DNA of 64,000 nt from G963422275 sp963422275 (GCA_963422275.1 OY729418.1:3038001-3102000); one strand, 5' to 3'; positions 9,371-18,428 are shown, counted from the first letter of the stretch. Numbers and translations: made by a program. Notes: generated by a model not told the origin, from the letters alone.

Positions 9371-10270
9371 CTATTGCCACCTGGCATCGTTGAGGCGCCA
9401 ATAGATTTTGGTTCCCCTCAGCGACTCGTTTGTGTCCGCGAGATCAAATGGCGTCTCGCCGTCCTCGTCGCGCGCGTTCGGGTTGGCGCCGGCCTCCAGC
9501 AATGCCCCGAGAACCTCCGGGTAACCGCTCCATTTCGCCGCGGCGTGAAGGGGCGTCCTGCCGAACACGTCGTCGCGCGCGTTCGGGTTGGCGCCGGCCT
9601 CCAGCAATGCCCTGACAACCTCCGGGTGATCGCTCTCTTCCGCCGCGAGGTGAAGGGGCGTCTCGCCGAACACGTCGTTGCGCGCGTTCGGGTCAGCGCC
9701 GGCCTTCAGCAATGCCCTGACAACCTCCGGGTGATCGCTCTCTTCCGCCGCGAGGTGAAGGGGCGTCTCGCCGTTCTCGTCGCGCACGTTCGGGTCGGCG
9801 GCCTCCAGCAATGCCCCGACAACCTCCGGGTGATCGCTAAACATCGCCGCGTAGCGAAGGGGCGTCCTGCCGTTCTTGGCGCGCGCGTTCGGGTCGGCGC
9901 CAGCCTCCAGCAATGCCCTGACAACCTCCGGATGATCGCTCGATCCCGCCGCGAGGTGAAGGGGCGTCATGCCGACCTTGGTGCGCGCGTTCAGGTCGGC
10001 GCCGGCCTCCAGCAATGCCCCGACAGCCTCCAGCAATGCCCCGACAGCCTTCGGGTGTTCGCTCCATCCCACCGCGCGGTGAAGGGGCGTCCTGCCGTCC
10101 TCGCCGCGCGCGTTCGGGTCGGCGCCGGCGGACAGACAGAACCGCACAATTTCAATGGATGCGCCCGCAAATGCCCGCGTGTTCCAGTTGTCGCAGGGCG
10201 TTGCGGTTGCGGGATGGGCCAGCGACAGAGCAAGCGCCGCCGCAAGCGTGCCGAATGCAGTTGCGTTCAT
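9371..10270 (-). CDS. Secreted ankyrin-repeat protein
   Basis: A 299-residue protein with a typical Sec signal (MNATAFGTLAAALALSLAHP, cleavage likely after ATA) followed by about eight ankyrin repeats of the form GxTPLHxAA...HPEVVxALLEAGADPNAR. AAGGAG lies about 11 nt before the ATG. Repeats are nearly identical at DNA level. One contains an in-frame 21-bp duplication (VGALLEA twice) and another has lost a Gly (ALLEAADPN). Ankyrin repeats bind proteins, and an exported form suggests a periplasmic or extracellular binding role, possibly host-directed. The gene lies inside the compound IS1595-type element. Confidence 0.88.
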   Translation of the reverse strand: MNATAFGTLAAALALSLAHPATATPCDNWNTRAFAGASIEIVRFCLSAGADPNARGEDGRTPLHRAVGWSEHPKAVGALLEAVGALLEAGADLNARTKVGMTPLHLAAGSSDHPEVVRALLEAGADPNARAKNGRTPLRYAAMFSDHPEVVGALLEAADPNVRDENGETPLHLAAEESDHPEVVRALLKAGADPNARNDVFGETPLHLAAEESDHPEVVRALLEAGANPNARDDVFGRTPLHAAAKWSGYPEVLGALLEAGANPNARDEDGETPFDLADTNESLRGTKIYWRLNDARWQ

Positions 10271-10281
10271 GAGCCAATTCA

Positions 10282-10525
10282 CTCCTTTGTGTTTTCTTGT
10301 CCTGAGCGCGCATTGAAAGTCATGCGCCTGAAAAGACCGTTTCGCCTTGCGTCGGGGGAGCCGAGGCAATGGCACGGCAGGAACTTGCGGCGCGCGACGG
10401 CTGGCGCATCGGTCAATCCACAGTGAAGGCAAAACCGGGCTTCGGGCCGCGGCGGTTGCTCGAACCAGCGCTTGGAGACCGCATTGTCCGGAAACGCCTG
10501 GAACGGCCGCACGACTGTCAGCCCC
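10282..10525 (-). pseudogene. Decayed N-terminal fragment of a second IS1595-type transposase
   Basis: The minus-strand frame reads REGLTVVRPFQAFPDNAVSK, RWFEQ, then a zinc-ribbon-like CLHCGLTD segment and FNARS. It aligns residue by residue with the better preserved transposase at 53885 (REGLTIVELIDMFPTERAAT, EWFEA, CGHCGSTE, VFARS). This shows that a relative of that transporter element once lay upstream of the ankyrin gene. The fragment runs up to the ankyrin start region and has no intact catalytic part. Confidence 0.6.
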
Positions 10526-11194
10526 TCCCGACGCGCGCTCCCCGGTCCCTCCTGCGCCATTGCTCCACATCCCGTTTCAAATGCCCTCGTGTCCGATTGT
10601 TGCATGACGCAAGACCTTGCGAAAGCGGTTTTTCGCTCTGCATTCCGGTTTCCGAAGCTGGCCGGGCGTCTGGCAGTTGCCGCAAGTGATTGCGGATGCC
10701 CCCGGACGGCCCGGAACATGATCCCCGACCGAAGCCCCGCCCCGGCCACGATCTCGACCTGACGGCGCGGTTGCGCCGCACAGGCAACTGGCGAAACCGG
10801 CAGCCCGTCGGGTGATCCGGGCCGCTCCGCCACCGAACTGCCGCAGAGCGGCATGAAGTCGAGGCGGACCGTCAGCGCCAGACCAAGCCTGCGATTCGCG
10901 AATTGAGCCAAACAATTAATAGCCGCTATAGCCAGACCAGGACCTTATTGCATGGCTTCAGCTTTGCGCCTCCAAATGTCTCGACAGCTGTTTTGGGCGG
11001 TGCCAGCACGTCGAACTTGGCGGCCGGCCTTTCCTGATAGCCTGCGTCGCCGCGGCCAAGGCAGACCATGCATGCGTTTCACAAATTGAGCCAAATTGAA
11101 AGTGTGGGTGTTGGCTGGAACCATAGGTGTGGGTGTCCTTGCGTTGAGTATTGCGGCCGTCTTCGTGCGATGGTTTTCTAATGAGAGTGGTTAA

Positions 11195-11556
11195 GCAAAA
11201 ATCTAAAAAGCTAGTGGCTGAATTCGTGTGTGACAATATCGAAGAATTACGAAATTTGGTGTTGCTGGAGTGAGAGGTTGGCAAGTAATAGCCATGCTCA
11301 CCAACATGTCCCGCTATTCCTCGCGTTCCACGAAGCATTCAGCATAGTTGCACTTGAATCCCGGAATGATCAGGGCATACCCCAAGAGGCGGGGGCAGGC
11401 TGGGTTTGACAGTTCAGAAGACCAAGCGAGTTGCTACTTTGCTTTAAACCGAGCTAGGGCGAGCAGGCCCGGATTAATCCATTGTGAGCGATGCACGGCG
11501 GCAAACTGCCAGCAGGTCGAATATGGGGTGTTCTTGTCATGCCGGGAAGCACGAAA
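11195..11556. other. Intergenic stretch without supported gene
   Basis: About 360 bp between the restored small membrane-protein gene and the convergent end of cobK. I see no gene, repeat or convincing hairpin. An 81-codon frame from 11348 has neither a ribosome site nor a recognisable sequence. Confidence 0.5.
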
Positions 11557-12351
11557 TCAATTCAAACGTGAATCTCCAGTTCTGTGTGAGTAAATCCAAG
11601 TTTCGAGTGCGCCAATTTCAGTGAACGAAGCGCTGGCGGGAGGGAGGGGCAGTGGGTCGGGCTGGGAAATCATGTGGACTGGCAACTTAAGGTCAGCCGC
11701 GGCATCAAGCTTGATTCGACCGATGTCAGCCCCGGAATTTCGACAAAGCAGGCAGGTAACTCTGCTCTCTTGAAACAGCTTTCTGTCCTGTGCTCTTGAG
11801 TAGGGTGGTCGGACCGCCACAAATCTGACGTTGGCGGGGACAGGATCCATTTTCACTGGAACTATTGTACGGATTATCAAATGAATTCTCGCGTCCTTGA
11901 GTGCACAGCGCGTGACTAGGCTGTGAGCTTTGCCTTTACCCAGAGGAGCAAACACCGTGGAATTGCCCGGAAGTGCCTCGATCGCACGCTCCAAATCTGG
12001 GAACTCGAGCCATTGATCGTTCAGTCGCGGTATCCAAGGCGGTCGCTCGAATCTTGCTAGCGGAATTCCCGTCATCTGAATGGCAGTGCAGGCATTCCTG
12101 CTTATCCCTACCGCAAACGGATGCGTGCAATCGACGAGAAGGGAAATTTTCTCGGCATGCAGAAATTTTGCAAGGCCTTTTGCGTCTCCGAAGCCGCCTG
12201 TTCGAAGTATGGCCGGGTAAGGTTTTGGATCGGCGACGCGTCCGGCAAGAGATGCAAAGACCTCGAATTGACCTTTCGACGCCAACCGCTTGCACAGGTC
12301 TCTGGCATCTCCGATCCCGGCGAGAACCAGGATGCGTGGCTTGGAGCTCAC
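11557..12351 (-). CDS. cobK: Precorrin-6A reductase CobK
   Basis: CobK/CbiJ reduces precorrin-6A to precorrin-6B (or its cobalt form) with NADPH. The protein opens with RILVLAGIGDARDL, in place of the usual GGTxEA loop, and includes LLVDCTHPFAVGISRNA, the family's conserved D-THPFA motif, and RFERPPW. I placed the start at the GTG at 12351 (264 residues, normal length). An upstream ATG at 12417 would add 22 residues and a longer overlap with cbiD. It lies directly downstream of cbiD on the same strand and acts one step after it. Confidence 0.85.
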   Translation of the reverse strand: MSSKPRILVLAGIGDARDLCKRLASKGQFEVFASLAGRVADPKPYPAILRTGGFGDAKGLAKFLHAEKISLLVDCTHPFAVGISRNACTAIQMTGIPLARFERPPWIPRLNDQWLEFPDLERAIEALPGNSTVFAPLGKGKAHSLVTRCALKDARIHLIIRTIVPVKMDPVPANVRFVAVRPPYSRAQDRKLFQESRVTCLLCRNSGADIGRIKLDAAADLKLPVHMISQPDPLPLPPASASFTEIGALETWIYSHRTGDSRLN

Positions 12352-12367
12352 TGCAATGCTTTCAAGG

Positions 12368-13474
12368 CTAGAATCCCTCCGGCCTGTCTTGAGCAACCAG
12401 TCTGCCAGAACGGTCAAAAATCATTATTTCCACTTTGATCGAAGCACCTGAAATGATTGATTCCGCGCTTTCCCGCGCATGTCTCGCCACCTTGCCTGCA
12501 AGTTCCGATCCGCCGATTTCGAGTGCCTGCATAGCGGTATTCGCAGCTTTGATCTCGCTGAACACGTGCCAATCCGCCGCAGGTTTGGTTTCCTTGGCCA
12601 GACGTGCCAGTGCACCAAAGTTCACCTGTGATCTGTCTGAATGAAGGTCAGGTGCACCTTGAGCAAGCTTGGTCAGCTTTCCAAAACCTCCCGCGACCGT
12701 CAGGCGAGGAACCGGATTCCGCTTCAGATATTTCAGAAGGCCACCAACGAAATCACCCATGTCGAGCATTGCCCAGTCAGGCAAGCCGTAATGCGCTTGG
12801 GCTGCAGCTTCCGATGTTGCTCCCGTGGACCCAACGACGTGATGGGCGCCGTTGGCCTTGGCCACATCAATTCCCATGTGGATCGAAGCGATCCAAGCGG
12901 CACACGAATACGGCCGAACAATTCCCGTGGTTCCCAGGATTGATATTCCGCCAGATATGCCCAATCGCGGATTCCAAGTCTTGAGAGCTAGTTTCTCTCC
13001 TTTCGGCACGGAAATCTCCACTTGAAAATCCGGTGACGCGCCGCAATCTTCGGCAATTGTCGTCAGAGTTTCGGTTATCATCTTTCTTGGAATCGGATTG
13101 ATGGCAGGATCGCCAACCGGGATTGGAAGGCCAGGCTTTGTTACGGTGCCTACTCCTTTGCCAGCCTTGAGGATAATTCCGGAGCCTTCATTAGCATTGC
13201 TCACGGTCGCGCAAATCAGCGCATTATGCGTCACGTCTGGATCGTCGCCGGCATCCTTGCGGACGCTCGCCTTGGCCCACCCGTCGCCGGCATCCTTGCT
13301 TTCCAAGGGGAATGCGTGGGTCTGGCCACGCGGTAGCATGATGCGGACCGGGTCTACCCAATTGCCCGTGAGAAGCGCGGTGCATGCGGCGGAACTTGCA
13401 GCCGTTGCACAAGCGCCTGTTGTGAATCCCGTGCGCAGTGGCCGGTTAGGTTTACGGTTCATATCGACTATCAT
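12368..13474 (-). CDS. cbiD: Cobalt-precorrin-5B C1-methyltransferase CbiD
   Basis: CbiD methylates C1 of the corrin ring and takes the place of CobF. The 368-residue protein starts at 13474 (or the ATG at 13462) with the diagnostic LRTGFTTGACATAASSAA, followed by VTHNALICATV, GKGVGTVTKPGL and GSTGATSEAAAQ. Longer upstream extensions run into the divergent cobA promoter region and lack similarity, so the shorter start is preferred. CbiD is usually a marker of the early-cobalt pathway, yet cobN is also in this locus. Confidence 0.92.
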   Translation of the reverse strand: MIVDMNRKPNRPLRTGFTTGACATAASSAACTALLTGNWVDPVRIMLPRGQTHAFPLESKDAGDGWAKASVRKDAGDDPDVTHNALICATVSNANEGSGIILKAGKGVGTVTKPGLPIPVGDPAINPIPRKMITETLTTIAEDCGASPDFQVEISVPKGEKLALKTWNPRLGISGGISILGTTGIVRPYSCAAWIASIHMGIDVAKANGAHHVVGSTGATSEAAAQAHYGLPDWAMLDMGDFVGGLLKYLKRNPVPRLTVAGGFGKLTKLAQGAPDLHSDRSQVNFGALARLAKETKPAADWHVFSEIKAANTAMQALEIGGSELAGKVARHARESAESIISGASIKVEIMIFDRSGRLVAQDRPEGF

Positions 13475-13597
13475 ACAGGATAATGCTTGGGGTGGCATTA
13501 GCGGAGCGTCAGATGGCAGTGGCAGTAAAAAATCCTTGCGAAATGAACCTGCGACTGCTCTTGTGCGGGTGCGGACCCAAAGCCAGACTGGTTTGAT

Positions 13598-14446
13598 ATG
13601 CTTTTCAGCGACCGGGAAAATTACCGGTGGCCGGCGTTTCCACCCGGCCTTGTTTGGCTGATCGGGGCAGGCCCCGGGGACCCGGGCCTCTTCACGCTGC
13701 ATGGGGTGAACGCGCTGCGTCAGGCGGATGCCATTGTTTATGACGCGCTTGTCAATTCCAGAATTCTGGATTGGGGACGTTGCGGCGCGGAGAGAATATA
13801 TTCCGGCAAGCGCGGCGGCCGGCCATCGCCCAAGCAGAAGGACATATCGCTCAAGCTGATTGAGCTGTCGCGTTCGGGAAAGCGTGTTGCGCGTCTCAAG
13901 GGGGGCGACCCGTTCGTGTTTGGCAGAGGTGGAGAGGAGGCACTGGCCCTAGTGCATGCCGGTGTGCAGATCAGGATAACTCCGGGGATTACGGCCGGGA
14001 TCGGCGGTTTGGCCTATGCAGGCATTCCGGCCACTCATAGGGATACCAATCAATCAATCACGTTCCTGACCGGGCACGACAAATTCGGATTGGCCCCAAC
14101 TGAGGTCGACTGGAAGGCCATTGCCGCAGGCTCCGACGCGCTGGTGATTTATATGGCGGTAAAGCATCTCTTCAAGATTGTGGACTGCCTGATGGAAAAC
14201 GGCCGTTCCGAGCATGAACCAGTTGCCATCATCAGCAATGCGACGCTGCCGCACCAACAGACCTTGGTTTCGACGCTCGGAAGGGTCTGCGAAGACATGG
14301 TTCGCGGCGAGATATCGGCGCCGGCTATAGTCTGCATTGGCGAAAACGTGCTGCTGCGCGAAACATTGCTTTGGGCGGAACGGTTTTGGGGCGAAAACCC
14401 GGGCATGTACGGCGCTGACATGGAAGCGGTCTCTAGAAACTGGTGA
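13598..14446 (+). CDS. cobA: Uroporphyrinogen-III C-methyltransferase
   Basis: This SAM-dependent enzyme adds methyl groups at C2 and C7 of uroporphyrinogen III to give precorrin-2, the entry step to B12 and siroheme. The 282 residues hold LIGAGPGDPGLFTLHG near the start, YDALVN, the loop RLKGGDPFVFGRGGEEA and ITPGITAGIGGLAYAGIPATHR, all signatures of the family. There is no fused siroheme-synthase domain. It is transcribed divergently from cbiD with a 123-bp gap and followed 57 bp later by cobB. Confidence 0.94.
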   Translation: MLFSDRENYRWPAFPPGLVWLIGAGPGDPGLFTLHGVNALRQADAIVYDALVNSRILDWGRCGAERIYSGKRGGRPSPKQKDISLKLIELSRSGKRVARLKGGDPFVFGRGGEEALALVHAGVQIRITPGITAGIGGLAYAGIPATHRDTNQSITFLTGHDKFGLAPTEVDWKAIAAGSDALVIYMAVKHLFKIVDCLMENGRSEHEPVAIISNATLPHQQTLVSTLGRVCEDMVRGEISAPAIVCIGENVLLRETLLWAERFWGENPGMYGADMEAVSRNW

Positions 14447-14503
14447 ACGCGCGCCAAATCCGAGTGGGACGGAATCGAGGCTTTCCGAGGAAGATGCGGT
14501 TGA

Positions 14504-15829
14504 ATGACAGGTGAATCTCGCGGCCTGATTGTGTCGTCCCCGTCATCCCGCTGCGGCAAGACGGCGGTAACGCTGGGGTTGATTCGCGCCCTGAAGAGAC
14601 AAGGGCATGCAGTGCGAGCCGCGAAAAGCGGGCCTGATTACATTGACACTCGCTTTCATCAGGTGGCTGCCGGCATCCCGTCGGTCAATCTTGATGCATG
14701 GGCAATGCAGCGAGATCTCTTGAAAGCACTTGCAGCGAGTGCCGCAGCAGCGGCGGCGACGCCGGAATTGCTGGTCGTGGAAGGTGCAATGGGGGTCTTG
14801 GACGGGGCAGGCACTTCGGGAACTGGCAGCGTGGCAGACCTGTCAAAAGTCTTGGAGCTTCCGATTGTCATGGTCATCGATGCAAGCCGGCAGGCCCATT
14901 CCTCCGTCCTCGCGCCACTTGGGCTCAAGGCTGTGTTGCCCGAGATGCCGCTGGCTGGCGTGATCGCCAACATGATCGGCTCCGAGAAGCATGGCCGGAC
15001 GGTCAGGACCGCCCTTGAGGGTGCAGGATTGCGCGTGTTTGGAACCATTCCGAAGGGCAGGATGCTTGATTTGCCAGAGCGCCACCTTGGTCTGGTGATG
15101 GCTGGCGAACATCCTGATTTGTCCAGATATCTCGACGGCGCTGCGGATTGCATCAAGGCGCATGTCGACTTGGATGGACTCGTCGAGGCCGCTGGCACGA
15201 TGCACGTATTCAGGGGTGGAACTTGCAAGACCGGCGTGCCTCCCCTGGGACAGCGAATCTCCGTCGCGCACGATAACGCGTTTGCGTTCACATACGAGCA
15301 CCTGCTCGCTGATTGGAGAGGTGCTGGAGTGGAGATATCATTCTTTTCGCCGATGGACGACCAGCCTCCGAAAGATGACGCAGATGCCGTGTTTTTACCA
15401 GGTGGATACCCAGAACTGCACGCGCGGAAACTCGCGAACTGTGCTGAGTTCCGCAATGGAATGATCGATGCGGCTGCTCGCGGCGCAGCGATTTACGGAG
15501 AATGTGGCGGCTACATGGTGCTCGGCAAGGAACTGCAGGACTTCGATGGTTTCCGACATGAAATGCTAGGGCTGCTGCATCACTCGACCTCGTTCATCGA
15601 ACCCAAGCTGAATCTGGGTTACAGAATGCTCAAGGCCCAGCCGTCCGCACCGTTCTCTGGACGGTTCGCGGGACATGAGTTTCACTATGCCAGTGTGACC
15701 GGAAACGGTGGCGGCAATCCGCTGTTTTCGGCGAAGGATGCGGATGGAAGGACGCTCCCCGACATGGGCCATGTTGTGGGAAATGTCAGTGGTTCGTTTG
15801 GTCACCTGATTTGCACCGCTCCCGAGTGA
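14504..15829 (+). CDS. cobB: Cobyrinate (hydrogenobyrinate) a,c-diamide synthase CobB
   Basis: CobB uses glutamine and ATP to amidate the a and c side chains of (hydrogeno)cobyrinate. In its 441 residues the N-terminal dethiobiotin-synthetase-like domain shows SSPSSRCGKTAVTLGL (P-loop), KSGPDYID and VEGAMGVLDG. The C-terminal class I glutaminase-like domain shows DAVFLPGGYPELHA, YGECGGYMVLG with the nucleophile Cys, and GHEFHYA. The 3' end overlaps the convergent cobM by 28 bp. The product is the usual substrate of CobN, present at the left of the window. Confidence 0.95.
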   Translation: MTGESRGLIVSSPSSRCGKTAVTLGLIRALKRQGHAVRAAKSGPDYIDTRFHQVAAGIPSVNLDAWAMQRDLLKALAASAAAAAATPELLVVEGAMGVLDGAGTSGTGSVADLSKVLELPIVMVIDASRQAHSSVLAPLGLKAVLPEMPLAGVIANMIGSEKHGRTVRTALEGAGLRVFGTIPKGRMLDLPERHLGLVMAGEHPDLSRYLDGAADCIKAHVDLDGLVEAAGTMHVFRGGTCKTGVPPLGQRISVAHDNAFAFTYEHLLADWRGAGVEISFFSPMDDQPPKDDADAVFLPGGYPELHARKLANCAEFRNGMIDAAARGAAIYGECGGYMVLGKELQDFDGFRHEMLGLLHHSTSFIEPKLNLGYRMLKAQPSAPFSGRFAGHEFHYASVTGNGGGNPLFSAKDADGRTLPDMGHVVGNVSGSFGHLICTAPE

Positions 15830-16602
15830 CGCCGCCTGCGTTTTACCGCAATAGGGCGCAGTATGTGCGGATGAGCGGGGTCGTAGAGTGCGCTGTCTCG
15901 GAAATTTGTCTCGGCAAGGGCCTTTCCGACAAGGATCAGTGCCGTGCGAGTAAGTTTCGCCGCACGTATCTCGTCTCTCAAGTCCGCGAGCGTGGTGCGA
16001 ATTATCGCCTGATCCGGCCATCCGACGCGATAGGCAATGATCGCGGGGCACTCGCCACCATAATGGGGGATCAACTTCCTCTGGATCTCCAGCGAATTCC
16101 GGACCGACAGGTGAATGGCAAGCAATGCGCCAGTCGCGCCCAGCGCATCTAGACCCTCGCCGCTTGGCATGGACGAGGACTTCATTGCCGTGCGGGTCAG
16201 GATTACGGTCTGCGAAACCTCGGGAATCGTCAGTTCTTGGCCAATGGCCGCAGCCGCAGCCGCGAACGCCGGGACTCCTGGTATCACTTCATACGGAATT
16301 TCTTCAGCTTGAAGGCGCCGAACTTGCTCGGCTATCGCTCCGTAAAGAGAGGGGTCACCTGAGTGTACCCGCGCCACGTCCTTGCCCTCTCCATGTGCTT
16401 GCTCGATCAGTTCGATGATTTCGTCGAGGTGGAGCGGGGCCGTGTCGTGTACCCTTGCATCCTGAGGCGTGCAGTCGATGACCGGCTTTGGCACTAGGGA
16501 GCCAGCATATAGACAAACCGGACAGCTTTGGATCAATCGCTGCCCTTTCACGGTGATGAGATCAGGGTCACCTGGACCGGCACCTATGAAATAGACAGTC
16601 AT
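15802..16602 (-). CDS. cobM: Precorrin-4 C11-methyltransferase CobM
   Basis: CobM adds the C11 methyl group using SAM. From the ATG at 16602 the 266 residues begin MTVYFIGAGPGDPDLITVKG, with YAGSLVP, RVHSGDPSLYGAIAEQ and VIPGVPAFAAAAAAIGQELTIPE, all CobM/CbiF hallmarks. The start shares ATGA with the stop of the cbiG-cobJ fusion, so translation is probably coupled. It is the last gene of the minus-strand cbiX-cobH-cobL-cobI-cobJ-cobM operon and runs tail to tail into cobB. Confidence 0.94.
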   Translation of the reverse strand: MTVYFIGAGPGDPDLITVKGQRLIQSCPVCLYAGSLVPKPVIDCTPQDARVHDTAPLHLDEIIELIEQAHGEGKDVARVHSGDPSLYGAIAEQVRRLQAEEIPYEVIPGVPAFAAAAAAIGQELTIPEVSQTVILTRTAMKSSSMPSGEGLDALGATGALLAIHLSVRNSLEIQRKLIPHYGGECPAIIAYRVGWPDQAIIRTTLADLRDEIRAAKLTRTALILVGKALAETNFRDSALYDPAHPHILRPIAVKRRRRHSGAVQIR

Positions 16603-18428
16603 TGCGGCAGCCTTGACGTGGGTTTCCCTGAATAGCCGCGCGGTGTGAACATCCGCCATCCCTCTGCGCCAGCGCGGATGTCGCCGCATCGAAATGCCTT
16701 GGATCTGCTGCTTCCAACCAGCACAACCGTCATCATGTCGATCTCGGAAGTTTCCAAGCCGGAAAGCATGCGGCTGACAATCCGTTCGTCATCCCGCCCA
16801 AGATTCCGTGCGAGGAGAACTGGGGTGCCGGAAGGACGCCTCTCCAAAAGAATGGTTTTAACCTTCGAAAGCAGTGCCGTTCGCCGTTTTGAGACTGGAT
16901 TGTAGAGAGCTACAACAAAATCCCCGTCAGCCGCCGCCTTCACACGCCTGACAATGTCATCTTCGGATGTCAAAAGGTCCGAAAGCGATATCGCGCAGAA
17001 ATCGTGCCCAAGGAGAGCACCCGCTCGTGCCGAGGCCGCCTGCATCGCCGAAATTCCCGGGATGCACTCTATCTCGACTCTCCGTGCAGCGTCCGAGACA
17101 CCGCCTGCATCCCGCTGGCGCGACACAAGTTCCATGACAAGCGACGCCATCGCGTAGATTCCAGAATCCCCGGAACTGATCAACGCAATTCTGGAACCTT
17201 CTCCAGCCCGTTCAAGTGCGTATCGGCAACGCAGTTCTTCCTGACCGAGTTCAAATAGCTTTTTGCGCTTGTGCGAGGCGGCGGCCCCAACGAGGTCAAG
17301 GTAACGCCCGTAGCCAACAAGCTCGTCCGCCTGCGCAATCATCCTTGAAGCCTCGGGCGTACGTTGCTCCAAGCTACCCGGACCAATTCCGACAATCGCA
17401 AGATGTCCTCTCTGCATCCCTTCGCTTCCCTGTGCGCTTCCGATGTGGGCGAGTGCGCAAGTGGCGTTTGCAGATTTTCGTTTTGATGCGACCAGGCATC
17501 CGTCAGATCCGGCAGCGGCGAGAGCGGCGCCCTCGCTTACACCATGGCATCCGACTTCCCTGAACACGCTTTCTGAAGGATTCGATAGCTTGGGGGTCTC
17601 TTCCTCAAGGCGCTCAGGCGAAAAAAATCTTGCCGGAACGCCGAGATTCTCGGCCAAGGAATGCACGGCCGCCTCGTCCGATTTCAGGTCGACCGAGCAA
17701 ACCGCAGCGACCTCGTGCGGCGAATGTCCAGAATCGGCCAAGGCCATGTGCGTGAGCGCGATCAACTCGTCCGGCGGGCAACTGCGTGAGCAGCCGACGC
17801 CCACGATGCATTTCTGACGGCGGTAGACAAGCGGCACTGTGCCTTCCGCCTGGACAACAACAGGAGAATTTCGGTCATGGCAGTCTTCCCAATCCACGTT
17901 GGGAAGATTGCGGAGCCCTTCAAGCCAGCTAGCACAGCCGCTTACCGTGATTGGCTTTCCGGAAAGAACAGCGGCCATCGTGTCTTTTGCCAATTCAGGC
18001 GATTCGATTCTCCAGCCATCCGGAGGGCTGTCGAGAGCCAGTCCGTGCGACAATTCACCGGCGGTCGTAATGAAGGCATGCATGTTCAGCTTGCCGGCAA
18101 TGACGTGTGCCATCTGGTTGGCTCCATGATGGCCTCCCAGCAACGGGACTATCGAACTTGCGTCCTCGGCGGCGCAGAGCACAGGCGGGTCTAGGTGCTT
18201 GTTGTCGAGGACGGGTGCCAGGGAGCGAACGAGAATTCCCGCGGCGCACACGCCGACGATGGGATGGCCGCCGAGAAACAGGCTCCGCAACTGGTTTCCT
18301 GCCTTGAATTCATGGCTTTTGCCTGCATCCGGACCGACCAGAAAACCGTCGATCGCGCCGGAAATTCTTTGAGCGGTCTCCCGTCCGGACTCGCCCAGAT
18401 AAACGACGGCGGGCTTAGGGGTTGGCAT
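16599..18428 (-). CDS. cobJ: CbiG-CobJ fusion: precorrin-5A hydrolase-like plus precorrin-3B C17-methyltransferase
   Basis: A 609-residue two-enzyme protein. Residues ~1-330 are CbiG-like: VVYLGESGRETAQRI, VCAAGILVRSLAP, PLLGGHHGANQMA, then the CobE-like C-terminal part VGVGCSRSCPPDELI and FFSPERLEEE. Residues ~345-609 are CobJ: LAIVGIGPGSLEQRTPEA, VGYGRYLDLV, SSGDSGIYAMASLVMEL, ECIPGISAMQAASARAGA and LYNPVSKRR. CbiG opens the ring lactone and CobJ contracts the ring by C17 methylation. The ATG at 18428 overlaps cobI by 14 bp. Fusing the two consecutive activities may channel an unstable intermediate. Confidence 0.93.
   Translation of the reverse strand: MPTPKPAVVYLGESGRETAQRISGAIDGFLVGPDAGKSHEFKAGNQLRSLFLGGHPIVGVCAAGILVRSLAPVLDNKHLDPPVLCAAEDASSIVPLLGGHHGANQMAHVIAGKLNMHAFITTAGELSHGLALDSPPDGWRIESPELAKDTMAAVLSGKPITVSGCASWLEGLRNLPNVDWEDCHDRNSPVVVQAEGTVPLVYRRQKCIVGVGCSRSCPPDELIALTHMALADSGHSPHEVAAVCSVDLKSDEAAVHSLAENLGVPARFFSPERLEEETPKLSNPSESVFREVGCHGVSEGAALAAAGSDGCLVASKRKSANATCALAHIGSAQGSEGMQRGHLAIVGIGPGSLEQRTPEASRMIAQADELVGYGRYLDLVGAAASHKRKKLFELGQEELRCRYALERAGEGSRIALISSGDSGIYAMASLVMELVSRQRDAGGVSDAARRVEIECIPGISAMQAASARAGALLGHDFCAISLSDLLTSEDDIVRRVKAAADGDFVVALYNPVSKRRTALLSKVKTILLERRPSGTPVLLARNLGRDDERIVSRMLSGLETSEIDMMTVVLVGSSRSKAFRCGDIRAGAEGWRMFTPRGYSGKPTSRLPQ

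Larger units (their letters stand above)
8714..11092. mobile_element. Compound IS1595-type element carrying an ankyrin-repeat gene
   Basis: The left end GGCTCAATTCTTGAATCGC at 8714 and a right end TTCACAAATTGAGCC at 11078-11092 are bounded by the exact 8-bp repeat AAATTGAA (8706-8713 and 11093-11100). Inside are transposase end fragments, two further right-end copies at 9143 and 10914, a decayed fragment of a second IS1595 transposase type (10282-10525) and an intact secreted ankyrin gene. Removing the whole block restores the interrupted host gene, so these parts entered or persisted as one unit. Several right ends but one left end suggest internal rearrangement after insertion. Confidence 0.75.
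8544..11194 (+). pseudogene. Small single-helix membrane protein gene split by a compound IS1595-type element
   Basis: Joining 8544-8713 to 11101-11194, which removes the element and one copy of the 8-bp repeat AAATTGAA, gives a continuous 88-codon frame. It reads MTDNIHKFEQPSSQPPPPTD, a Gly-rich linker, LKYLVTKEDIQKLK, then the helix VWVLAGTIGVGVLALSIAAV and a short basic tail. A TKEDI-type coiled segment followed by one C-terminal membrane helix is common in small inner-membrane proteins, some of them phage-related. The restored frame and hydrophobic helix strongly support this being the interrupted gene. Its start overlaps the upstream small ORF. Confidence 0.8.

Noticed and set aside
9430..10100. 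Regularly spaced direct repeats as a non-coding array
   Set aside because: The period of about 99-105 bp corresponds to ankyrin codons in one intact minus-strand gene.
5492..11092. CRISPR array from recurring GGCTCAATT motifs
   Set aside because: The repeats are transposon ends in both orientations, hundreds of bases apart, with transposase fragments between them.
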